DNA of 30,601 nucleotides from a virus. Within the stretch, counting starts at the first letter, position 1. Every line of letters begins with the position of its first letter. The position numbers and the translations under genes are program-made. This document shows, in pieces, positions 21,772 through 27,314 of this stretch. The stretch covers positions 1-30,601 of the IMG/VR virus record IMGVR_UViG_3300046018_000224; one strand, given 5' to 3'. The notes below the pieces were generated by a model that saw only the letters and a program-made list of their open reading frames with translations, was not told the origin of the DNA and did not search any database.

Positions 21772-22221
21772 TTAGTTATCGAGCAGTGCCAGGGCCTCGG
21801 TGTACTTGGCCACGAGCCGCAGGCGAACATCGTCTGGCAGCAGCGCCAGGCGATCGGGGTCGATGTTGTCCTCGATGTCGCAGCGCTTCACCAGGTCTGG
21901 GCCGAAGCCCAGGAGGTCTGGGTTTCTCGGTAGCTGCCTGTCGACGTATTCAAGGTAGCTTTCATCAAACCCCCTGGTCAGACTGAGGACACATGCGATC
22001 ACGCTGCGTGGCAGGCCGGCCTCTCGCAGTTCGGGGATGCTGACGTTGGTGTCCTCGAGTGCATCGTGGAACAGCGCTACCAACTGCGCTAGATGGCCGC
22101 CGCCGGCATCCTGCACGCGCAGCATGACCCGCGTCAGGTGCTCGATGTACGGGCGGCCGGCCTTGTCGACCTGGCCGGCATGGAGCTGGGCGGCCACCTT
22201 GTAGGCGTCGATGAGCTTCAT
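21772..22221 (-). CDS. SpoT-type HD-domain (p)ppGpp hydrolase-like protein
   Basis: A 149-residue HD protein close to the hydrolase domain of RelA/SpoT and the small alarmone hydrolases (MESH1-type). Seen: LHAGQVDKAGRPYIEHL (H28), FHDALEDT (H52-D53, E56-D57) and KRCDIEDN (D115, N119). The length equals a bare hydrolase domain without synthetase or TGS regions. It may remove host alarmone and keep the cell growing during phage development; this is inference, and some HD relatives act on other nucleotides. It overlaps the next upstream gene by 4 bases. Confidence 0.8.
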   Translation of the reverse strand: MKLIDAYKVAAQLHAGQVDKAGRPYIEHLTRVMLRVQDAGGGHLAQLVALFHDALEDTNVSIPELREAGLPRSVIACVLSLTRGFDESYLEYVDRQLPRNPDLLGFGPDLVKRCDIEDNIDPDRLALLPDDVRLRLVAKYTEALALLDN

Positions 22222-22421
22222 GCCGGCGTCTTCCTCAAGTCGCAGGCGATGTCGCGGATGCGCTGGCCGCGAACAGCATGTTGGTGGAAGTATGGCCGAC
22301 CCAGGCTTTCACGCCAGCCGCAGCCGTCTTCGTTGCTGCTGAATCGCCAGTCATTGTGGCCCCACCGGATCAGGGGCCCTACCATGGCGCGAGCGCGCCG
22401 CAATGCCTCAGTCTTGCTCAT
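22218..22421 (-). CDS. Hypothetical phage protein
   Basis: A 67-residue basic protein (SKTEALRRARAMVGPLIRWG, RPYFHQHAVRGQRIRDIACDLRK). Two adjacent ATG codons (22424 and 22421) follow a GGAGG; the second has the better spacing. It overlaps both neighbours. No domain recognised. Confidence 0.6.
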   Translation of the reverse strand: MSKTEALRRARAMVGPLIRWGHNDWRFSSNEDGCGWRESLGRPYFHQHAVRGQRIRDIACDLRKTPA

Positions 22422-22627
22422 CATTGGACCTCCAGTCCGTCGTTGATCATGCCCTCGACGATGTCGCCGAGGTAGCGGGGCTCGACGACGATGCCGTGGG
22501 CGCCCCACGTCAGCGCATCGCTGGCCAGATTGTTGTCCATCCATTCACGGCCGGCCTCGGTCAGGCCATTGACGATGAGGATGGAGCCGTGATTGTCGAT
22601 GCGCACGTCGGCGCTTGCATTGGCCAT
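22421..22627 (-). CDS. Hypothetical small phage protein
   Basis: A 68-residue acidic protein with a beta-alpha-beta pattern (SADVRIDNHGSILIVNGLTEAGREWMDNNL, then GIVVEPRYLGDIVEGM). Similar small proteins occur in phage accessory clusters, function unknown. AAGGAGG lies 10 bases upstream. A hairpin element fills the gap to the next gene. Confidence 0.65.
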   Translation of the reverse strand: MANASADVRIDNHGSILIVNGLTEAGREWMDNNLASDALTWGAHGIVVEPRYLGDIVEGMINDGLEVQ

Positions 22628-22650
22628 GGCGGCCCTCCTTGGTGGTTGAT

Positions 22651-22689
22651 CACACAGGACTGCAGCGCACGCGCCGCAGGGTCTGTGGG
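22651..22689 (-). other. Intergenic stem-loop element E8
   Basis: CACAG (22653-22657) pairs with CTGTG (22683-22687), and CTGC (22660-22663) with GCAG (22676-22679), giving a stacked hairpin between the genes at 22698 and 22627. It is a divergent member of the family seen at 23186-25916: same place relative to stop and ribosome binding site, different arms. Confidence 0.5.
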
Positions 22690-22697
22690 GTCAGGGG

Positions 22698-22904
22698 TCA
22701 GTAGTCGCCGAACGTGCAGACCGGCCCGCAGTGGGATTTCTTGCAGTCATGCGACCGGATGTCAGCCAGGCGCTGGGCATCGCTGCTCGAGCGCTGATTG
22801 CGCCAGGTCCGAGGCGGCATGCCCAGGCGCAGCTCGGTACAGCGCGGGCATCCGTCAACCTTTCGGCCGAAGACCACCGGGTGTGTGTGCTGGGTCGTAT
22901 CCAT
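22698..22904 (-). CDS. Small zinc-finger-like phage protein
   Basis: A 68-residue protein with CPRC near residues 19-22 and a C-terminal cluster HDCKKSHCGPVCTFGD. The VDGCPRCTEL opening and CGPVCTFGD ending form a pattern common in phage genes of unknown function, presumably binding zinc. It is 7 bases downstream of the previous gene, the only junction in this group without a hairpin. Confidence 0.7.
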   Translation of the reverse strand: MDTTQHTHPVVFGRKVDGCPRCTELRLGMPPRTWRNQRSSSDAQRLADIRSHDCKKSHCGPVCTFGDY

Positions 22905-22911
22905 GGATGTG

Positions 22912-23163
22912 TCACTCCTGGTTGATGTCGTTGATCAGGCTGGTGCGCTCGAAGGCGGCCTGGCGCTGCGCCTGATCGGGTTCGATCTCGACGCTGCGCG
23001 TCTCGTAGCCGATCTGCCGCAGGATGCGGATGGCCTCACGCAGTTGCCGGTGCTGGGGCTCGCGCTGGTCGAGCATCAGGCCGAAGGTTCGGCGCTCGAA
23101 GACGCCGATGGCGCCGTCGCGCCGCACGTTGGCGACGACAGCGGTATGGGACAGGTGGGGCAT
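22912..23163 (-). CDS. Hypothetical phage protein
   Basis: An 83-residue protein (MPHLSHTAVVANVRRDGAIG, RQLREAIRILRQIGYETRSVEI). The start at 23163 follows AGGAG by 8 bases and is preferred to 23199, which lies inside the hairpin element. Alternating strands and helices suggest a small alpha/beta fold; no domain recognised. Confidence 0.65.
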   Translation of the reverse strand: MPHLSHTAVVANVRRDGAIGVFERRTFGLMLDQREPQHRQLREAIRILRQIGYETRSVEIEPDQAQRQAAFERTSLINDINQE

Positions 23164-23185
23164 GACAGGCTCCTGTTGGCGTTGG

Positions 23186-23232
23186 TGGATCACAAGCACG
23201 AGCCCCGCACGCGGGGCAAGTGGCTGGGATCA
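23186..23232 (-). other. Intergenic stem-loop element E7
   Basis: Outer GATC (23188-23191) and GATC (23228-23231), AAGCACG/AAGTGGCTGG internal segments, and an apical GCCCCGC/GCGGGGC helix. It begins on the minus strand with the TGA stop of the gene at 23230. Arms resemble those of E1-E3 (TGATCCCAGCC against TGATCTCAGCC). Confidence 0.7.
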
Positions 23233-23454
23233 GTTGATGCGCTTGACGACGACAGCGCCGCTGGCCTCGACAGCCCTTCCGCTTTTGTTGGCCAGGGCAC
23301 GCTCGCCCAGGTCGGCTGCGAGCATGTCGAGATCGATCTCGATGGTCACTTGGCCGCGCTGCGCCGCACGCACCACCCGACGGCTGCCGTCCGGGTTCTT
23401 GTTCCACGACAGAATCTCTGGCGCGTCGACATCGACGGTGAAAATCTTCTTCAT
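23230..23454 (-). CDS. Hypothetical phage protein
   Basis: A 74-residue protein (MKKIFTVDVDAPEILSWNKN, GQVTIEIDLDMLAADLGERAL) with two beta strands and a helix. GGAG lies 8 bases ahead of the ATG. Its stop codon is part of hairpin E7 and its ribosome binding site follows hairpin E1. No domain recognised. Confidence 0.65.
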   Translation of the reverse strand: MKKIFTVDVDAPEILSWNKNPDGSRRVVRAAQRGQVTIEIDLDMLAADLGERALANKSGRAVEASGAVVVKRIN

Positions 23455-23483
23455 GCTGTTGCTCCAGTTGGTCGATCAGGGAT

Positions 23484-23528
23484 TGATCGCACTCGCAGGG
23501 GCCCAGAAGGCCCGAGCGGCTGAGATCA
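23484..23528 (-). other. Intergenic structured element E1
   Basis: Minus strand: TGATCTCAGCCGCT arm, apical stem GGGCC/GGCCC, then GCGAGTGCGATCA arm. The outer TGATC pairs with GATCA and CGC with GCG, leaving an internal loop between. The leading TGA is the stop codon of the gene at 23526. Followed 30 bases later by the TGGAG ribosome binding site. Confidence 0.8.
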
Positions 23529-23810
23529 GATCTCGGCGGTGGCGGCTTCGAGCGGGCGTCCGAAGTACTCCAGGTTGAACCACTCACCCCGGTCGCTCAG
23601 AGTCATGTAGCCGTGGTTGCCGCCGAAGCAGTAGCGCTGCTCGTTCACGCTCCACCAGAACTCGCTGCCGGGCGGGTCTCCAGGCGCGGCCAGGCGTTTC
23701 AGCATGTTGTTGGCCAGCTCGCAGATGCGATCTGCGTGGGCCTTGTCGCGCGGCGGCTGCAGCTCGATCCACACGCGCGGCGGCAGGTCTTTGGCAGGCT
23801 TCTTGGTCAT
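23526..23810 (-). CDS. Hypothetical phage protein
   Basis: A 94-residue protein (MTKKPAKDLPPRVWIELQPP, EFWWSVNEQRYCFGGNHGYM). Start at 23810 is supported by TGGAG 7 bases upstream; earlier codons lie in hairpin E2. Aromatic-rich centre, no domain recognised. Confidence 0.65.
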   Translation of the reverse strand: MTKKPAKDLPPRVWIELQPPRDKAHADRICELANNMLKRLAAPGDPPGSEFWWSVNEQRYCFGGNHGYMTLSDRGEWFNLEYFGRPLEAATAEI

Positions 23811-23837
23811 GGTTGCTCCAGGTTGGCAATCGGGGAT

Positions 23838-23883
23838 CGATCGCACTCGCATCCCCTCCGCAGAGGGGCAGCGGCTGAGATCA
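23838..23883 (-). other. Intergenic structured element E2
   Basis: Same arms as E1 (TGATCTCAGCCGCT and GCGAGTGCGATC), but the apical stem is CCCCTC-TGCG-GAGGGG, different in sequence from E1 and E3 and still fully paired. The leading TGA is the stop of the gene at 23881. Confidence 0.8.
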
Positions 23884-24129
23884 GGCTTCGGCTGCGAACC
23901 AGGCATGCGCCTGGGCGTTCTCGAAGGTCAGGTACAGCGACAATCGCTGCGCGCGGTTCAGCGTGAAGGGCGCACCGACACGGCTGGTGTGCAGATACCA
24001 GTCCTTCAGCATGGCCTGGCCGTTGGCGGTCAGGTGGTTGTCGTACTCGAAGGCCGCGTGCTCGCGCGGCAGGCCGTCGCGGTGGGCGAACTCGATGAAG
24101 TGGTGGCGGGTGCCAGACGGTGGGCGCAT
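23881..24129 (-). CDS. Hypothetical phage protein
   Basis: An 82-residue protein (MRPPSGTRHHFIEFAHRDGL, GAPFTLNRAQRLSLYLTFEN). Start at 24129 follows TGGAG by 7 bases. It has no recognised domain; histidine- and phenylalanine-rich N-terminal half. Confidence 0.65.
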   Translation of the reverse strand: MRPPSGTRHHFIEFAHRDGLPREHAAFEYDNHLTANGQAMLKDWYLHTSRVGAPFTLNRAQRLSLYLTFENAQAHAWFAAEA

Positions 24130-24147
24130 GGTGGTCTCCAGGTGGAT

Positions 24148-24193
24148 TGATCGCACTCGCGAGCACCCCGCAGGGCGCAAGCGGCTGAGATCA
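24148..24193 (-). other. Intergenic structured element E3
   Basis: Arms as in E1 and E2; apical stem GCGCCC-TGCG-GGGTGC (one G-U pair). It begins 6 bases after the stop of the gene at 24200. Its apex is shared almost exactly with E5, whose arms differ, as if apex and arms are separate modules. Confidence 0.8.
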
Positions 24194-24199
24194 GCGTGG

Positions 24200-24979
24200 T
24201 CAGGCGGCCTGGTCGATGTAGACGCCAGTGACCTGCTCCAGCGTGCGCCGGCCCTTCGTCTTGCTGGGCATCAGCATCACCTGGCCGGTGCTGCGCTCCA
24301 GCTCGACGTAGCGCCGGTACAGCGTCGGGTTCAAGCCGGCCGCAGTGCGCAGGTCGTGCTCGCTGGCCATCACGCAGAAACAGCAGCTAAAGCGCGACAT
24401 GCCCTGGGCGTAGACCGCGTGCGGCTCCTGGCCGGCGGCCTTGATGGTCGCGAAGACCTCATCGACCAGCATGTCGTGGATGGGCAGCCAGTCGTACCAC
24501 TCGCGGCCGGCCTTGCTGTTCTTGTCGGACAGCTTGAACGTCGTCAGCTTGGCGCGGCTGCTCGACTCCTGGGCACGCATACCCATGCAGTTCACGATGA
24601 TGTCAGCACCGACCTGGCGTAGCTGCCGGCGGCGCTCGACAAGGCCACGAATGGTCCGCTCGATGGGGCCGCGCTTCAGGTCCGACGTGCATTGCCGCAG
24701 CGTGGGCGACGGGAACATGCCGCGCTCTTCGATCATCTCGAGCAGCGTGCGGCGGGACCGGGTGACGTGCAGCGGCAGCGTCGTGGTCGCCTTGATGTGC
24801 TCCTGGGCGCCGGCCCACTCGACTTCACCCAGGTCGGCGTGGACGATGACCAGTTGCTCACGCGGCACCAGCGACTCGAGCTTGATGCACATCGCCTGGC
24901 TGTCCTTGCCGCCGCTGTGGTTGACGACGAACAGGGCGCCGCGCTTGATCAGCGCCTGGATCTCGTTGGGTACTTGCAT
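24200..24979 (-). CDS. PAPS-reductase-like PP-loop ATPase
   Basis: A 259-residue protein of the adenine nucleotide alpha-hydrolase (PP-loop) fold. SGGKDS (22-27) is the ATP pyrophosphatase P-loop; R95-Q-C97-T...K102 matches the RxCT..LK..P motif of PAPS reductase relatives; further GMRAQES (133-139) and C199-x-x-C202. Such enzymes activate a substrate by adenylation, often to transfer sulfur. In phages they are linked by some to DNA phosphorothioation or nucleotide modification (DndC-like), but no dnd partner genes are visible. Start at 24979 after AAGGAAC. It is the largest gene of this operon. Confidence 0.8.
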   Translation of the reverse strand: MQVPNEIQALIKRGALFVVNHSGGKDSQAMCIKLESLVPREQLVIVHADLGEVEWAGAQEHIKATTTLPLHVTRSRRTLLEMIEERGMFPSPTLRQCTSDLKRGPIERTIRGLVERRRQLRQVGADIIVNCMGMRAQESSSRAKLTTFKLSDKNSKAGREWYDWLPIHDMLVDEVFATIKAAGQEPHAVYAQGMSRFSCCFCVMASEHDLRTAAGLNPTLYRRYVELERSTGQVMLMPSKTKGRRTLEQVTGVYIDQAA

Positions 24980-24994
24980 GGTGTTCCTTGCGGG

Positions 24995-25037
24995 TTGAAC
25001 TGGTCTACCCAGCAAGCTGGGCAGAGCGCTTCAATCA
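24995..25037 (-). other. Intergenic structured element E4
   Basis: Minus strand: TGATTGAAGCGCT arm, apical CTGCCCAG-CTTG-CTGGGTAG stem (8 pairs, one G-U), then ACCAGTTCAACC arm; TTGAA pairs with TTCAA. The leading TGA is the stop of the gene at 25035. Second arm class, shared with E5. Confidence 0.8.
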
Positions 25038-25547
25038 GCGGGCGTCGACTTCCCAGACCAGGGTCAGGTAGGCCGGGTTCTTGTCGCGGGCAGCGTCCTT
25101 GGCCTTGAAGGCCAGGTCTCTGCTGCTGTGCCAGGACAGCACGCAGTTGCCAGTGGCCTTCTTGAGGGCGATGTACTTCTCGAGCCTGGCGAGGCTCTGG
25201 GCCGACAGCTTCGCGGCGAACTCCTCGACCGTCGTCGCACCGTCGAGCCACTTCAGAGCGCTGTCCTTGTCGCGCTGCTCGATCGGCCAGCTCCAGCAGA
25301 GCTTCACGCGGCCGTCGCGCACCTCAGTCTGTTTCGGGATCTCGCCGAGCGGCGTGTCCAGGCGCAGCCGGCAGAAGCTCCATCCGCTCTTCGCATCAGC
25401 GTCGACCGTGCTGTGCGCTGCGAACGATCGGCGCGCGGCGTCCTCATCGAAGTCGGTCAGGATGACTGCATGCGTGTAGGGCCTGTCGGTGCTGCGGGTG
25501 CCGATCACGCGGCCGTTGAAGGTGACGGACAGTCTGGGCTTTGCCAT
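25035..25547 (-). CDS. Hypothetical phage protein
   Basis: A 170-residue protein (MAKPRLSVTFNGRVIGTRST, then RPYTHAVILTDFDEDAARRS; helical ARLEKYIALKKATG; WHSSRDLAFKAKDAARDKNP). AGGAG 8 bases before the ATG at 25547 supports this start over 25652. Beta-rich N-terminal half, helical second half, no catalytic motif seen. Confidence 0.7.
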   Translation of the reverse strand: MAKPRLSVTFNGRVIGTRSTDRPYTHAVILTDFDEDAARRSFAAHSTVDADAKSGWSFCRLRLDTPLGEIPKQTEVRDGRVKLCWSWPIEQRDKDSALKWLDGATTVEEFAAKLSAQSLARLEKYIALKKATGNCVLSWHSSRDLAFKAKDAARDKNPAYLTLVWEVDAR

Positions 25548-25566
25548 GTTGCTCTCCTGAGCGTGG

Positions 25567-25609
25567 TTGAACTGGCATGCACCCCGCAGGGCGCATGGCG
25601 CTTCAATCA
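25567..25609 (-). other. Intergenic structured element E5
   Basis: Arms TGATTGAAGCGC and CCAGTTCAACC as in E4; apex ATGCGCCC-TGCG-GGGTGCAT, extended from the E3 apex. The leading TGA is the stop of the gene at 25607. Confidence 0.8.
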
Positions 25610-25855
25610 CAGGACGCTGTAGACACCGTCCCACGAGTAGCCGGTCAGCCACTCCTTCAGGTTCAGGCTCCAGGGGGCGACGTTGCAGACGCGGGCCAGG
25701 AACGCTTCAGCGCGCTCCCGGGTGCGGAAGACAGCGCGGTGGGCAATCGGATCCCACAGCGAATCGGGGCAGTCGCGGGTGATGCCGCCGACGCGGAAGC
25801 CGACGACTTCGTTGCGGAAGGTGACGGGCACGACCTTGAGATTGCGGATGGACAT
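25607..25855 (-). CDS. Hypothetical phage protein, first gene of second leftward operon
   Basis: An 82-residue protein (MSIRNLKVVPVTFRNEVVGF, RTRERAEAFLARVCNVAPWS). AGGAG is 8 bases ahead. It is the promoter-proximal gene, about 220 bases from the predicted transcription start. The opening resembles that of the next gene (both VTF-N-x-V-x-G), hinting at a distant duplication. Function unknown. Confidence 0.65.
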   Translation of the reverse strand: MSIRNLKVVPVTFRNEVVGFRVGGITRDCPDSLWDPIAHRAVFRTRERAEAFLARVCNVAPWSLNLKEWLTGYSWDGVYSVL

Positions 25856-25871
25856 GAGGCTCTCCTGAGCG

Positions 25872-25916
25872 GGTTGGAAGGCACTGAACAGGCGAGCTGC
25901 GCAGTGCGCTCCAACC
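25872..25916 (-). other. Leader hairpin E6 upstream of first gene
   Basis: GGTTGGA (25872-25878) pairs with TCCAACC (25910-25916), and GCACTG (25881-25886) with CAGTGC (25902-25907). It lies in the mRNA leader in the same place relative to the ribosome binding site as the elements between genes, so it is not just a product of a preceding stop codon. The stretch 25917-26080 holds no gene but two palindromes (ATCGATGAATCGAT at 26027-26040; TGCAAAATTGCA at 26054-26065). Confidence 0.7.
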
Positions 25917-26080
25917 AAGGAGCTGTGAGGAATTGCGTGTCCTCGGGCATTCAGCGGTTCACACCCGGCTGCGGGTTCCACCTCCGGGCTACTCAGGCAG
26001 TTGGCGCCGCCTGTCTCAAAGCCGTGATCGATGAATCGATGTTGAAAATGTAATGCAAAATTGCAGAGCTGTGTTCTGAG

Positions 26081-26108
26081 ATTACACAAGCCATAGTAAA
26101 TCAGTCAA
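26081..26108 (-). promoter_or_regulatory. Promoter of second leftward operon
   Basis: On the minus strand TTGACT (26103-26108), a 16-base spacer and TGTAAT (26081-26086): 10 of 12 consensus bases. It sits in an AT-richer stretch. It lacks the CACGNNNGTG operator, but the palindrome TGCAAAATTGCA (26054-26065) lies just downstream of the expected start, so a different regulator may act here. No convincing sigma70 promoter was found for the rightward late genes. Confidence 0.65.
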
Positions 26109-26152
26109 CTATTCACGACCGCACGAGGCCGCGCACAGAGGACAGACCACCC

Positions 26153-26944
26153 ATGACCAGCACTCGGTGCTCGAATGCGCACATGACACTGAAGCCACGC
26201 CCGGCTTCCGATGTCCCGGCTGCTGCGCCGACAACGCAGCGCAAGGGCACCGCGAAGCGACCGTCAGCCAAGCAGACGGAGAAACCACCAGCGAAGAGCC
26301 CCTCGAAGCCTCCGAAAACTGCCAAAACAGTTCAGGAACGCAAGAGCGAGCGCTCACTTGTGCCAATCGCAAGCAAGGCCATGCCTCCAAAGGATCAGGA
26401 CGCATCGCAGCCAGACATCCTGTCGATGCTCCCCCTCGAGACGCACACGCCAGGCACACCGCAGCCGCTCAAGCGCGGGCGCAAGAGCAGCTACGACCGC
26501 GCGACCGGCGAGCTGGTGCTGGCGCGCATCGCCAATGGCGAGCTGCTCAACCGGATCGGGGAAGAGGTGGGAATGCCTACGGCTGCGGCTGTGAGGTCGT
26601 GGGTCATCTCCGATGTCGACGGGTTTGCAGCGAGGTACGCGCACGCGCGCGAGCTAGGCTGGCACTGGCACGGCGAAGAGATCCTCGAGCTGTCGAACAA
26701 GTGCCGCGTCGGCGCCAAGGTCAAGACCAGCGCGGACGGTGTCGAGATCCAGACGGCAGACATGGTCGATCGCACGAGGCTGCAGATCGACGCCCGCAAG
26801 TGGGTGCTCTCGAAGATGCTGCCCAAGGTCTATGGCGACAAGGTCAACGTCGACGCCAACGTCCAGCTCAGCGTGGCCGATGAGCTCAAGGCTCTGGCCC
26901 TGGCCGTTGTCCCTGCCCATGCACCGCTGCGTCGCGATGACTGA
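26153..26944 (+). CDS. Terminase small subunit
   Basis: A 263-residue protein that would recognise phage DNA and load it for packaging. After a basic, disordered K/P/A-rich N-terminal 105 residues, the body has a helix-turn-helix (LVLARIANGELLNRIGEEVG, then MPTAAAVRSWV), a YAHARELGWHWHGEEILEL helix, and a C-terminal RLQIDARKWVLSKMLPKVYG, the hallmark of Sf6-like small terminases. The long N-terminal extension is unusual for the family. It opens the late operon and overlaps the next gene by 8 bases. Confidence 0.85.
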   Translation: MTSTRCSNAHMTLKPRPASDVPAAAPTTQRKGTAKRPSAKQTEKPPAKSPSKPPKTAKTVQERKSERSLVPIASKAMPPKDQDASQPDILSMLPLETHTPGTPQPLKRGRKSSYDRATGELVLARIANGELLNRIGEEVGMPTAAAVRSWVISDVDGFAARYAHARELGWHWHGEEILELSNKCRVGAKVKTSADGVEIQTADMVDRTRLQIDARKWVLSKMLPKVYGDKVNVDANVQLSVADELKALALAVVPAHAPLRRDD

Positions 26945-27314
26945 CCAGCGAGGTCTGGGCCGCCAGCCCTACGGGAGCATGTGGTCGGTCAATCACCCAG
27001 AGGCCTACAGGATCTGGCTGAAGCGAGATGTCGAGCTGGAGCCCACCCCTGAGTTCGGCATGGTGTCGTTGTCGTCCGTGGACGATGACGATGACAAGGC
27101 CGCCATTCATGCTGCGGAGATCGCGAGGCTGGTGGCTGCGCTGGTGACGCCTCGGCAGATGCTGGTGCTGCGGTACATCTACTGGCAGGGTCTGACACTC
27201 GAAGAGACCGGGCAGATCATGGGTGTCAGCAGGGAGAGGGTGCGACAGATCGAGCAGGCCGCCATCCGCAAGATCAAGACCATGGCATTCAGATGGGGTG
27301 TGCGCAATGACTGA
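26937..27314 (+). CDS. Sigma-70 region 4-like protein
   Basis: A 125-residue protein. Residues 70-115 (TPRQMLVLRYIYWQGLTLEE, then GQIMGVSRERVRQIEQAAIR) are a close match to sigma-70 region 4, including the recognition helix (RERVRQIE). There is no region 2, so it cannot be a full sigma factor. An acidic run VDDDDDK precedes the domain. Both junctions are 8-base overlaps of sequence ATGACTGA. It may bind the RNA polymerase beta flap or -35 DNA and act in late transcription, or bind packaging-site DNA; its placement between the terminase genes is the only clue. Confidence 0.8.
   Translation: MTDQRGLGRQPYGSMWSVNHPEAYRIWLKRDVELEPTPEFGMVSLSSVDDDDDKAAIHAAEIARLVAALVTPRQMLVLRYIYWQGLTLEETGQIMGVSRERVRQIEQAAIRKIKTMAFRWGVRND

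Noticed and set aside
26111-26125. Operator-like TCACGACCG near the second leftward promoter
   Set aside because: It matches the left half of the 13681 operator, but the right half (GCACGA) is not GTG(A/T)T, so the palindrome is missing.
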